The notes under the pieces: generated by a model
Told to the model about the DNA's origin: nothing
Databases searched by the model: none
Seen by the model: only the letters and a program-made list of their open reading frames with translations
Origin: Microbispora sp. ZYX-F-249
GTDB taxonomy: Bacteria; Actinomycetota; Actinomycetes; Streptosporangiales; Streptosporangiaceae
DNA length: 64,000 nt
Direction: 5' to 3'
Assembly (NCBI RefSeq): GCF_039649665.1
Contig: NZ_JBDJAW010000041.1
Span: forward strand, 1-64,000
Translations under genes and position numbers: made by a program
Part shown: positions 1 to 8,075 of the stretch, in pieces
Position numbering within the stretch: position 1 is the first letter of the stretch
Layout: each line of letters starts with the position of its first letter

Positions 1-249
1 ACCACAAGATTACCAGGGCCCGGCACTGCCATGACCCGGTTCGAGAACAACGCCCCCCATCGCGGGAGCTATTCCCGCAGGTCAACGACCAGATGGAAGT
101 TCCGCGCCAGCGCGTACGCTCCAACGGCATCGACCTCGGGCTTCATTCCCGTCACGAGTCGCGCACGCGCTCAGGGGTAGAGGGCCGGACGTGCTAGGAC
201 TTGATCCACCTTGCGCGGCCTTGCCAAGAAGAAGGGGTAGGAACGGGAC
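1..249. other. Leading intergenic stretch
   Basis: No convincing gene lies ahead of the first transporter. A perfect 6-bp hairpin (GCGGGA/TCCCGC, 5-nt loop, 62-78) overlaps the stop of a 25-codon minus-strand reading frame (69-146). That frame has only moderate GC at third positions and no Shine-Dalgarno, so it may be a gene remnant or chance. The hairpin could end transcription arriving from outside the window. Confidence 0.3.
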
Positions 250-1338
250 GTGATTCGACAGGGGTTCCCTCGTGCCCTGATCGTGCTGGCCGGCACCGCT
301 GCCGCGGTGATCACTCTCGCCGGCGTCCAGGCGGTGGGCTCCATCGTCGGCCCGGTCGTCCTGGCTCTGACCCTCGTCATCGCCGTCTCCCCGGTGCGCG
401 GGTGGCTGGCCCGGCGCAAAGCCCCGGTGTGGCTGCAGGTCGCCGTCCCCCTCGCCGTGGTGCTCCTGGTCCTGCTCGGCATGGTCGCGATCCTCAGTCT
501 CGCCGCCGCGCAACTCGCCATCCTGGCTCCTACGTACGCGGACCAGTTCAACGCGATGGTGGCCGACCTCCAGCAGTGGGCGGCGGGCCTCGGCTACGGC
601 AGCGAGCAGCTCAACAAGGCGCTTTCCTCGCTCGATCCCGGCAAGTTCATCGGCGTCGCCCAGAGCGTGCTGAGCAGCCTGCTTGGAGTGCTGTCGAGCC
701 TGTTCCTGATCGTCGTGCTGCTGCTGGCCATGAGCCTCGACGCCCCCGTGTTCGCCCGGATCGTGGACGCCGCCTCGGCCGAACGGCCCGCGCTCGCCCG
801 CGCGCTCAAGACCTTCACCTACAAGACCCGCCGCTACCTGATCGTCTCGACCGTCTTCGGCCTCATCTGCTCGGTCCTGGACATCACCGCGCTGTACGTG
901 CTGGGCGTGCCGCTCCCGCTGCTGTGGGGAGTGCTCGCCCTCATCACGAACTACATCCCCAACATCGGCTTCATCCTGGGCCTCATCCCGCCGGCGCTCC
1001 TCGGACTGCTGGAGGGTGGGCCCAAGACCATGCTGCTGGTGATCGTGGCCTACATGGCGATCAACGTGGTGATCCAGTCGTTCATCCAGCCGAAGTTCCT
1101 GGGCGACGCGGTGGGGTTGTCGACCACGGTCACGTTCCTGTCCCTGATCGTCTGGGCATGGGTGCTCGGGCCGCTCGGCGCGCTGCTGGCGATCCCGCTG
1201 AGCCTGCTCGTGCGTGCCCTGCTCGTCGACAGCGATCCGAACGGCACCTGGGCCGCCGCGCTCATCTCCGGGCGGTTACCCGAACACGCTTCGGGGTCCG
1301 GCGCCGACCCACAGCCGGAGCAGTCCGAACCTCGGTGA
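250..1338 (+). CDS. AI-2E family transporter (multipass permease)
   Basis: This is a 362-residue integral membrane protein of the AI-2E/PerM permease family. Members carry about eight helices with a central soluble segment; proposed cargo includes autoinducer-2 or ions, but most members are untested. Strong helices fill residues 10-45 and 70-100. A hydrophilic stretch rich in Gln, Asn and Ser spans about 100-145, and the family's conserved C-terminal half follows, with NYIPNIGF near residue 235 and QPKFLG near 279. The start is GTG with a G-rich purine stretch just upstream. The last 25 residues are polar. It converges on the next gene with an 18-nt gap. Substrate cannot be told from sequence. 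Confidence 0.85.
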   Translation: MIRQGFPRALIVLAGTAAAVITLAGVQAVGSIVGPVVLALTLVIAVSPVRGWLARRKAPVWLQVAVPLAVVLLVLLGMVAILSLAAAQLAILAPTYADQFNAMVADLQQWAAGLGYGSEQLNKALSSLDPGKFIGVAQSVLSSLLGVLSSLFLIVVLLLAMSLDAPVFARIVDAASAERPALARALKTFTYKTRRYLIVSTVFGLICSVLDITALYVLGVPLPLLWGVLALITNYIPNIGFILGLIPPALLGLLEGGPKTMLLVIVAYMAINVVIQSFIQPKFLGDAVGLSTTVTFLSLIVWAWVLGPLGALLAIPLSLLVRALLVDSDPNGTWAAALISGRLPEHASGSGADPQPEQSEPR

Positions 1339-1356
1339 GACGTTCGGCCGCTGTGA

Positions 1357-2508
1357 TCAGCTTCGCAGCCGTTCGACGCCTATCACTCGTGCGGCCTCCG
1401 CCTCTGTGGCCGCACGGACCTCGACGAACCCGTTCTCGTTACGCAGGATCGTGACGATCCCGGTGAGCAGCGTCCTGCGGCCGACACGGTCGCGGGCGAC
1501 GACCTCCCGGCCGACCGACAGGACATCGGCATGGTCGTTCTCGTCGGCGGCCCAGACCCAGGCACGGCCGCTGAAGCCGGCGTCGGGCCCGATCGGGACG
1601 GTGCGGACGCCGGTCTCCTCCAGTCGCAGCGTGGGCTCCCAGCCGGGGTTGAGTTCTCTTCCGATGCGCCGGTTCACCCGCAACCGCGTCACGTACCGCT
1701 CGAGCTCCGGCTGCGACCACGACCCGATGCCGGGGGGCGGGTTGCCGAGCATGTCCATACCCAGGTCGTTCAGTGCCTCGTCGAGACGCCGTCTCGATTC
1801 GCGCGTCTCCCGGAGCGTGGTGCGGCGGCCTTCACCGTCGTCGCCCGGCACGCCTACGAACGGGTGAGGCCGTCGGATCACGATCGGGACCGCGGCCGCG
1901 GATCGTGGCGATGACCGCAGCGCGGGCCACTCCTCCGGCCGCGGCGGGGTGGAACGAGGGTCGAGCGGAAGCACCTCACGCATCCTGTTCGCGGTCTGGC
2001 CGTCCGCCTCGGGCTCGGAGCGCAGGGCCGGGCCGACCGCGTCGGCCACCGGCCAGAACCGCAGCAACCACGCCTCCTCGACGGCCTCGGGCATGCTCTC
2101 GTCGCCGTCGGCCGGTTCCGTACGGACCGGTCCGGCATAGGCCCGCAGGCCGTAGGCGAAGAACGGCGGCCCCAGCAGCAGCCGCTGCCCCGACGGGGCG
2201 TTCATGAGGCCGCGCAGCTCGACGATGCCGCCCGGACTCAGAAACAGGACCTGCCCGGCCTCGGTCCAGGGCCGGCCGGGCAGGGGAGGCTCGGCGTCCC
2301 ACGCCTCCATCCGTACGCGTGCCCGCCGTGCCCACGCCTGGCTGGTGACGCCGGCCTGGCCCAGTGCGACCCGGCCTGGCTCGGCCCACAGGGCGCCGGC
2401 CGCCGCTTCCGGTCCGGCGTGGGTGCCGAGGCCGGATGCGTCCACGAGGTCGAAACGGCCGTGGGAGATCGGCACCTCGTCCTCGACGGCTCGGATCACT
2501 TCGGCCAT
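1357..2508 (-). CDS. Hypothetical protein, 383 aa
   Basis: I do not recognise this family. The ATG at 2508 is preceded by GGAGG at good spacing, and codon usage is typical of the genome, so the gene is probably real. The product is soluble, without signal peptide or membrane helix, and rich in Arg, Glu and Pro. The N-terminal 170 residues read as mixed alpha/beta. A charged region (about 215-255) contains TRESRRRLDEAL, followed by a compact C-terminal domain with SQPELERYVTRL and a beta-rich ending that suggests a ligand- or nucleic-acid-binding fold. The gene is divergent from the following 136-residue protein and convergent with the AI-2E gene. No function is assigned. Confidence 0.6.
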   Translation of the reverse strand: MAEVIRAVEDEVPISHGRFDLVDASGLGTHAGPEAAAGALWAEPGRVALGQAGVTSQAWARRARVRMEAWDAEPPLPGRPWTEAGQVLFLSPGGIVELRGLMNAPSGQRLLLGPPFFAYGLRAYAGPVRTEPADGDESMPEAVEEAWLLRFWPVADAVGPALRSEPEADGQTANRMREVLPLDPRSTPPRPEEWPALRSSPRSAAAVPIVIRRPHPFVGVPGDDGEGRRTTLRETRESRRRLDEALNDLGMDMLGNPPPGIGSWSQPELERYVTRLRVNRRIGRELNPGWEPTLRLEETGVRTVPIGPDAGFSGRAWVWAADENDHADVLSVGREVVARDRVGRRTLLTGIVTILRNENGFVEVRAATEAEAARVIGVERLRS

Positions 2509-2662
2509 TCCGGTCCTCCAGCGGCGATCGACGCGTGCGAGTGGAGACGCTAGCGGCCATGAGGGACATTTCCGGTGAACGCCTGCCTGGGGGGCCGTCG
2601 GACCGTCCTCGACACGGGACGGTTCGCGGGTGCCGCGGAGCGCTCCGGCTTAGGGTCTGAGC

Positions 2663-3073
2663 ATGCGGCGATGGGACAACGACGAGCGGTTCACCGGGAT
2701 CGCGGACGCCTCGGCGATGGAGCCGCAGGTCTCCGCCCTGCTTGACGCGATGGCACGGGACGGATGGGTGACGGAGCAACCCGAGGCGCACCTGCTCCCC
2801 CACCTGCGCCGGGCGTGCGGGCCGGAGTGGCTGCTGACCGGCGAACGCCTGCTCGACGACGGCGTTTACGAGGTGACGGTGTCACTGGCCGGCGACAGAG
2901 AGGGCGTCCACGTGCACCGTGACGTGATACGGCTGCTGTCGGCGATCGCCGAGAGCGTCTTCTTCGTACGGCAGGCCGCGCCGGGCGTGTTCGAGTGCGT
3001 CACCGGAGTGCTCGACGGGGACCCGCCCGGGTTCGCGAGCCACGGTCACATGGTCCGCCTCATCGTGACCTGA
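2663..3073 (+). CDS. Hypothetical protein, 136 aa
   Basis: This is a small soluble protein of unknown family. It starts WDNDERFTGIADA and predicts as alpha/beta, with a hydrophobic segment around residues 88-100 (IRLLSAIAESVFFV) too short and mixed to be a clear membrane helix. The ATG has only a weak AGGG upstream. A TAGGGT hexamer ends about seven bases before the ATG, which would fit a leaderless transcript. The gene ends just before a strong hairpin at 3077-3100 that separates it from the convergent glycosyltransferase. No catalytic motif is apparent. Confidence 0.55.
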   Translation: MRRWDNDERFTGIADASAMEPQVSALLDAMARDGWVTEQPEAHLLPHLRRACGPEWLLTGERLLDDGVYEVTVSLAGDREGVHVHRDVIRLLSAIAESVFFVRQAAPGVFECVTGVLDGDPPGFASHGHMVRLIVT

Positions 3074-3076
3074 TCG

Positions 3077-3100
3077 GCCCCTTCCAGCGGTGGAAGGGGC
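3077..3100. terminator. Hairpin between convergent genes
   Basis: GCCCCTTCC and GGAAGGGGC form a perfect 9-bp stem with a 6-nt loop, placed four bases after the stop of the upstream gene and seven bases before the end of the convergent one. There is no T-tract, but such tractless stems are common bidirectional stop signals in GC-rich actinobacteria. Confidence 0.7.
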
Positions 3101-3106
3101 GCGGGC

Positions 3107-4480
3107 TCAGGTGGCGGGAATGCTCTCCTTCTCCTCCGTGCTAGGCGCCGGTGCGGTCTCCGTGTGCCTGCGCCGCCACGGGATGGCCGCGATCAGCAGC
3201 GGGAACAGCACCAGCGAGCTGATCGCCCAGGGCGCGTGCAGCTCGCCCCACTTGGGCCCGTGGAACTGCGTGAGCACGATGTATCCGATCGCCGCCCACA
3301 GCGAACTGCCGAGGATCGCGGGCCAGGCCCAGCGGGTGGGCCGGGCGACCAGGAACGGCATGAACCACAGCAGGTACTGCGCGCCGAGACGCGGTGTGAA
3401 GACCATGAAGGACAGCAGGATGGCGATCGTGACGTCGACCGGGTCGGCCCTGCGCCACCAGATCAGGCACGCGACGATCGCGGCGTAGATCATGTACTGG
3501 CCGATCCTCGCCGGGGTCGGGTCGAGGTTCCAGTTGCCGCCGCTGACCAGGGCGGTCCAGCCCCAGTCGCCCGTGATCGGGCGTACGTCGCTGGGGCGCA
3601 GCCCGATGGTGTTGAGGACCTCGGGCAGCTGCCGCCATTCGGTCCAGCCGCCGATCGGGAGCGTCAGCAGGAAGAACACCGGCGAGACGCCGACGGCTAC
3701 CAGCGAGACGAGGCGGCTGCGCAGCCCCGGCAGGAGCATGAGCAGGGCCGGCACGAGGATCACCGGCCAGCTCTTCGCACAGAGCGCGAGCCCCATGAGC
3801 AGGCCCGCCCAGACGGCCCGGCCCGTCGCCGCGCGGTCCTCCTCCGACGGGTGCACGATGCGCCGCACGATCTCGCCCGGCGGGATCCAGGGCAGCGGCA
3901 GGTCGCGGTTCGCGAGCCGCACACTGGCCCACGGCAGCGGCACGGGCCGCCGCCAGTCGCCGGGGCCGCGCGCCACGACGTACGCCGCGACGCCGAAGAC
4001 CAGGGAGACCGGCTCGACCTGGCCGTGCACGGAGGCGACGAGGATCGCGAGGGGGTTGCAGGCGTACTGGAAGGCGCGCAGCTTCTCGCTCCGTCCCCCG
4101 GCCAGCTTGCCGACCAGCGGGATCAGCACGATGTCGGCGACGACGGTGACGATGCGGCCGGCGTACTCCCAAGGGATGCCGATCCACAGCAGCAGGCCGT
4201 ACATGTACGGGATCGTCGGGAGGAAGTGCCATCCGCCGTTGCTCTCGAGCACCGGATCGCGGTGGTCCAGGATCGCCACACCGGCGGGCTGGAAGCTGTT
4301 GACGTAGTCGACCGGCTGCCACTGGGTGTCCCGGGCCGACAAGATCATGATCAGCACGCGTACGGCGATGCCGAGCGTGAGCGTGACGGCCAGGGAGGGC
4401 CGCCAGCCCTTCCATTGGGCGACGAGCGCGAGCGCGACGCCGGCGACGAGGACGATGCTGGTGGGGATCGCGTATTCCAT
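3107..4480 (-). CDS. GT-C-fold membrane glycosyltransferase-like protein
   Basis: This is a 457-residue polytopic protein with about ten to twelve hydrophobic helices. The arrangement resembles DUF2029/GT87-type polyprenol-phosphate-sugar-dependent mannosyltransferases: an N-terminal helix, then an extracytoplasmic loop with acidic residues (RDTQWQPVDYVNSF, about residues 50-64), and a later loop with RPITGDWGWTA. These enzymes move a sugar from a lipid-phosphate donor to cell-envelope glycans on the outer face of the membrane. The tail after residue 430 is basic, then acidic (HTETAPAPSTEEKE). No clear Shine-Dalgarno precedes the ATG. It stands alone, so acceptor and donor are unknown. Confidence 0.65.
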   Translation of the reverse strand: MEYAIPTSIVLVAGVALALVAQWKGWRPSLAVTLTLGIAVRVLIMILSARDTQWQPVDYVNSFQPAGVAILDHRDPVLESNGGWHFLPTIPYMYGLLLWIGIPWEYAGRIVTVVADIVLIPLVGKLAGGRSEKLRAFQYACNPLAILVASVHGQVEPVSLVFGVAAYVVARGPGDWRRPVPLPWASVRLANRDLPLPWIPPGEIVRRIVHPSEEDRAATGRAVWAGLLMGLALCAKSWPVILVPALLMLLPGLRSRLVSLVAVGVSPVFFLLTLPIGGWTEWRQLPEVLNTIGLRPSDVRPITGDWGWTALVSGGNWNLDPTPARIGQYMIYAAIVACLIWWRRADPVDVTIAILLSFMVFTPRLGAQYLLWFMPFLVARPTRWAWPAILGSSLWAAIGYIVLTQFHGPKWGELHAPWAISSLVLFPLLIAAIPWRRRHTETAPAPSTEEKESIPAT

Positions 4481-4608
4481 GACGGTGCCAAGACTGCCTG
4501 ACGAACGGCACCACAGGCGACTCGATCCCGGATTCGGTGACCACGCCGTCGCGATCCGTCACGATTCGAGGTATTGTGACCACGGAGCGTTACATCCAGG
4601 AGACTTCG

Positions 4609-4710
4609 ATGAAAATTCGCCTGTGGATCACCCTTGCCGTGGCCATGATCGTTGGAATGCTGATCGGCCTGCTCGCCCCGACGCATGGAGGCGACCGGTC
4701 CGACGGTTAG
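4609..4710 (+). CDS. Small one-helix membrane peptide, 33 aa
   Basis: This short frame is preceded by AGGAGA (4598-4603) at near-ideal distance from its ATG. It encodes MKIRLW, then one continuous hydrophobic helix (residues 5-24, including AVAMIVGMLIGLLAP), then a short polar tail ending in GGDRSDG. The layout, a positive N-terminus followed by one helix, fits a small bitopic membrane peptide or a lone signal-anchor. It lies between the divergent glycosyltransferase and the end of the chitinase operon. I recognise no family. It is supported by its ribosome-binding site and its composition only. Confidence 0.5.
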   Translation: MKIRLWITLAVAMIVGMLIGLLAPTHGGDRSDG

Positions 4711-4882
4711 GGGGGTCGTCCCCGCCGGACCGGCCGCCTGCTCGTGGGCGCCCGGCTCGAAGCGGCGCGCGTTCACGCCCGCGGCCGGGACGCGGTCCGT
4801 CATGCGGTGCGTCGCAGGGGCCTCATACAGCGCGTCACCCGGTGCGTTCGCGCCCGCGCCGCGGATGCCGTGCGGCGACGGC

Positions 4883-4919
4883 GAGGAATCCGGTCCGGCG
4901 GGCCGTGCCCGGATCCCTC
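4883..4919 (-). terminator. Hairpin downstream of chitinase operon
   Basis: GAGGAATCCGG and CCGGATCCCTC can form an 11-position stem with one mismatch around a 15-nt GC-rich loop. It begins 22 bases past the stop of the last chitinase gene. With no T-tract it would be a tractless terminator or an RNA-stabilising 3' stem. The rest of 4711-4941 shows nothing else. Confidence 0.45.
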
Positions 4920-4941
4920 TTCACCGTCGGTGCGACGCGGG

Positions 4942-6420
4942 TCAGAAGCCCGCGGTGACCCGGGTGAAGTCCCAGTCGTTCTGCGCGATGCCGCTGCAGT
5001 TCGACACCACGCCACCGCCCGGGCAGCCGCGGTCGCGGTTGACCGACCAGAAGGCGAGCCGGCCCAGGCCCTTCGACTTGGCCCAGTCACGGATCTGCGT
5101 CCAGGTGGACAGCGATGTCAACTCCTGCTGGTCGGACAGGCCGTTCATGCCCGAGATGCCCATGTGCGCGTACGCCTGGGCGTCGCTCCAGCCCCAGGCC
5201 GCCTTGAGCGCGTTCTTCAGGCCCTCGGACGCGTTGACCGTGTTCTGGTACATGTTCGCGCCGCCGCCGAAGTCGAACGGCATGATCGTGTAGTTGTCGA
5301 TGTTGACGCCGAGCGCCTTCGACTGGTTGATCAGGCGCGTGCCCCACCAGCTCGGGCCGGTCGTGCTGGTGCCGAAGGTGACGACGACCTTGACGTTCGG
5401 GTTGTTCTGCTTGACGATCTTCAGTCCGCCGAGGATGCGGTCCTGGACGGCCTCGTTCTCGAACTCGTCGCTGTTCTCGATGTCGAAGTCGACCGCGGCC
5501 GGGTTGTAGGCGTTGATGACCTGCTGGACGGCCGAGGCGAAGGCGGACGAGCTGGAGCAGTTGGGGCCGAGCTTGTTGCCGGACCAGCCGCCGAAGGAGA
5601 TCTGGACGTTGCCGCCCGCGGCCTTGATCTGCGAGATCGCGGTGGCGTCAGGGCTGCCGGACAGCGGGCGGGAGCCGTCCCACGCCGGGGTGCAGCCGCC
5701 GCCGGAGAGCATGAAGGCCATCGTGAACTGCTTGACCCCGGTGGCGTTCATGACCGTGGCCGGGTTCGGCGGGTTGCCCCAGCCCTCGTACAGGTACGGC
5801 GCGCCGGGGAGCTTCCCGCCGCTCTGGGGGCAGCCCGTGGTCGTGCCGGTCACCGCACCGCTCGCCGCGGACTCGCCGTTCGAGTTGTACGCCTTGACCG
5901 TGTACGTGTGGGTGGTGCAGGTGCCGAGGCCGGAGATCGTGGCGCTGGTGCCGCCGACCGTGGCCTTGACCGAGGTGCCCTCGTAGACCCGGTAGCCGGT
6001 CACGGTGCCGCTCGACGCACCCCAGGACAGCGAGATCGACGCGTTCGTGGTGCCGGTGACCGACGGGTTGCCCGGCTTGCCGGGCGCACCCGCGGGCTGT
6101 GTCGGCGACGGGCTCGGCGACGGGTCGCCGCCACCGCTGACCTGCTTCCACAGCGCCGGGACGATCGGCGGCTCCCAGCCGGTCAGCGACGTGTGCGCCT
6201 GGATGCACTCGTAGTCGGCGCCGTTGTAGGTCACCCGGGCGCCGACGGCGTACCAGGTGTTCGGGGCCCAGGCCGGGTAGGCCAGCATGACCACGCTGTT
6301 CGGGGCCGCCGAGGCGGACGCGGCCGTTCCCGCGACCAGTCCGGCGACGGCCAGGAGGAGGGAGGCCAGCAGGGCGACCAGCGCCCTGGTGTGCCGGCCC
6401 GTACCGAAGCGAAGCTGCAT
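4942..6420 (-). CDS. Secreted GH18 chitinase with CBM5/12 and FnIII
   Basis: This extracellular endo-type chitinase hydrolyses beta-1,4 links in chitin. A Sec signal peptide covers residues 1-39, ending ASASAA. A CBM5/12 chitin-binding module (about 46-95) has the WAPNTWYAVGARVTY pattern and closing LWKQV. A PSPSPSP linker follows, then a fibronectin type III domain (about 117-200) and the GH18 barrel to the end. Catalytic DFDIE is at 311-315, with Glu315 the expected acid. I chose the ATG at 6420 because GAGGAAG lies just upstream and the signal peptide begins there; an ATG at 6462 would add 14 odd residues. It is the last gene of the three-gene chitinase operon, 38 bases after its neighbour. 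Confidence 0.93.
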   Translation of the reverse strand: MQLRFGTGRHTRALVALLASLLLAVAGLVAGTAASASAAPNSVVMLAYPAWAPNTWYAVGARVTYNGADYECIQAHTSLTGWEPPIVPALWKQVSGGGDPSPSPSPTQPAGAPGKPGNPSVTGTTNASISLSWGASSGTVTGYRVYEGTSVKATVGGTSATISGLGTCTTHTYTVKAYNSNGESAASGAVTGTTTGCPQSGGKLPGAPYLYEGWGNPPNPATVMNATGVKQFTMAFMLSGGGCTPAWDGSRPLSGSPDATAISQIKAAGGNVQISFGGWSGNKLGPNCSSSSAFASAVQQVINAYNPAAVDFDIENSDEFENEAVQDRILGGLKIVKQNNPNVKVVVTFGTSTTGPSWWGTRLINQSKALGVNIDNYTIMPFDFGGGANMYQNTVNASEGLKNALKAAWGWSDAQAYAHMGISGMNGLSDQQELTSLSTWTQIRDWAKSKGLGRLAFWSVNRDRGCPGGGVVSNCSGIAQNDWDFTRVTAGF

Positions 6421-6433
6421 TCTTCCTCGCAAT

Positions 6434-6457
6434 GGTGGTTGGGGGGTGGGTGGGGGG
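6434..6457 (+). other. G-run motif between chitinase genes
   Basis: The plus strand of the 38-bp gap between two chitinase genes carries G-runs of 6, 3 and 6 separated by single T residues, preceded by two GG pairs. It could fold as a G-quadruplex on the template strand, and gives a C-rich leader in the mRNA next to the next gene's ribosome-binding site. A role in translation or polymerase pausing is speculative. Confidence 0.35.
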
Positions 6458-6458
6458 A

Positions 6459-8075
6459 TCAATCCAGGGCGTCGAGAAACGCCCTGTGGGAGCGGGAGAA
6501 TTCGGAGCCCGTGTACCTGTCCCAGTTGACGGACCAGGCCATGAGGCCGCGCAGGCCGGGGAAGACGCCGTGCGGCCGGTAGGAGCCGCAGCCCGTCCCC
6601 TTCGCCAGGCAGCCGAAGGCGCTGCGCACCTCGGCCGTCGTGGTGTAGCCGTTGCCGGCGTACGGCGCGGCGGGCAGGCCGATCGCGACCTGGTCGGGAC
6701 GCAGCGGCGGGAAGGTCGCGCCCCCGGCCACGGGGAAGCCGGTGAGCAGCATGTCGGTCATGGCGACGTGGAAGTCGGCCACGCCCATCGTGTGGTACTG
6801 GTTGTCGAGACCCATGATCGGCCCGGAGTTGTAGTCCTGGACGTGCAGCAGCGTGAGGTCGTCACGCAACGCGTGGATCACGGGCAGGTACGCCCCGGAG
6901 CGGGCGTCGGCCGTGCCGCTGCGGCCCGGGCCGTAGAACTGGTAGCCGAGCTGGACGAAGAACGTCTCGGGGGCCATGGTGAGCGTGAACTTCGCGCCAT
7001 ACCTGGCCTTGAGCGACCGGATCGCGGAGATGAGGTTCACGACCACCGGTGTCGTCGGGTTGCGGAAGTCGGTGTCGCCGGGGTTCAGCGACAGCGAGTG
7101 GCCCTCGAAGTCGATGTCCAGGCCGTCCAGGCCGTACCTGTCGATGATCGCGGCGACCGACCGGACGAACGTGTCCCGGGCGGCGGTGGTGGTGAGCTGG
7201 ACGATCCCGTTCTGGCCGCCGATGGAGATCAGCACCTTCTTGCCGGCCGCCTGTTTCGCGCGGATGGCCGCGGCGAACTCGGCGTCGCTCTCGACGTTCG
7301 GGCACTCGGCGGCCGGGCAGCGGGTGAACCGGATGTCGCCGGAGGTCGGCGAGGTCGGCTCGCCGAAGGCCAGGTCGATGATGTCCCACGCGTCGGGGAC
7401 GTCGGCCATCCGGACGTAACCGGAGCCGTTGGCGAACGAGGCGTGCAGGTAGCCCGCCATGAGCCGCTTCCCGCCCGGCGGCGGGGGCGTGGGCGAGACG
7501 GACGGCGAGGGCGACGGGGACGGGCTCGCCGAGGGCGACGCCGACGGAGACGGGGACGGGGAGGGAGACGGCGAGGCCGGGGCGCCGGGACCGTCGAGGA
7601 CGACGTCGTCGGCGTAGTAGGCGCCCTGGCCGTACCAGCCGTTGACGTAGATCGTCACACTCGTGGTGGACGACCCCGTCGTGAACGACGTGGACAGTTG
7701 CGACCAGGACGCTCCCGGCGACGCCCACGTCTGGGCGTTCACGCCGGCGCCGGTCGCGCCCAAGAACACGTAGTTCCCCCGCACCCACGCCGACAGCGCG
7801 TACGTCGTGGACGGCTTGACCGTGATCGTCTGCTCGCACCGGGCGTAGTCACTGCCGGCCGGGGTCGCGGACAGGGCCCTCGACCCGCCGTGGACCGGGC
7901 TCGGCACCGCCTGCGCCGTGGATGCGCACGTCCAGCCCGACAGGCCCGACTCGAACCCCGGATTGGCGGCGATGTTCGCGGCACGGGCCGGTCCGGTGAA
8001 CGCCGGCGTGAGCAGGCCGGCGAAGGCGACGGACGCCGCCGCGCCGAGGCCGATGAGCTTCTTCATGTGCGTCAT
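6459..8075 (-). CDS. Secreted GH18 chitinase with N-terminal CBM
   Basis: This second chitinase of the operon has 538 residues. A signal peptide (about 1-35, KKLIGLGAAASVAFAG) is followed by a beta-sandwich carbohydrate-binding module (about 36-160) of the CBM4_9/CBM16 style, beginning NPGFESGLSGW. A long Ser/Pro/Ala linker precedes the GH18 catalytic barrel. Its signature DGLDIDFEG places the catalytic Glu at 324, and SVNWDRY closes the barrel. The ATG at 8075 overlaps the upstream stop as ATGA, implying translational coupling; an ATG three codons in is possible. Different binding modules on the three chitinases suggest complementary attack on crystalline and amorphous chitin. Confidence 0.93.
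   Translation of the reverse strand: MTHMKKLIGLGAAASVAFAGLLTPAFTGPARAANIAANPGFESGLSGWTCASTAQAVPSPVHGGSRALSATPAGSDYARCEQTITVKPSTTYALSAWVRGNYVFLGATGAGVNAQTWASPGASWSQLSTSFTTGSSTTSVTIYVNGWYGQGAYYADDVVLDGPGAPASPSPSPSPSPSASPSASPSPSPSPSVSPTPPPPGGKRLMAGYLHASFANGSGYVRMADVPDAWDIIDLAFGEPTSPTSGDIRFTRCPAAECPNVESDAEFAAAIRAKQAAGKKVLISIGGQNGIVQLTTTAARDTFVRSVAAIIDRYGLDGLDIDFEGHSLSLNPGDTDFRNPTTPVVVNLISAIRSLKARYGAKFTLTMAPETFFVQLGYQFYGPGRSGTADARSGAYLPVIHALRDDLTLLHVQDYNSGPIMGLDNQYHTMGVADFHVAMTDMLLTGFPVAGGATFPPLRPDQVAIGLPAAPYAGNGYTTTAEVRSAFGCLAKGTGCGSYRPHGVFPGLRGLMAWSVNWDRYTGSEFSRSHRAFLDALD

Noticed and set aside
69-155. Minus-strand peptide of 25-28 residues before the first gene
   Set aside because: No ribosome-binding site and only moderate coding bias; it may be a remnant, so it is mentioned but not called.
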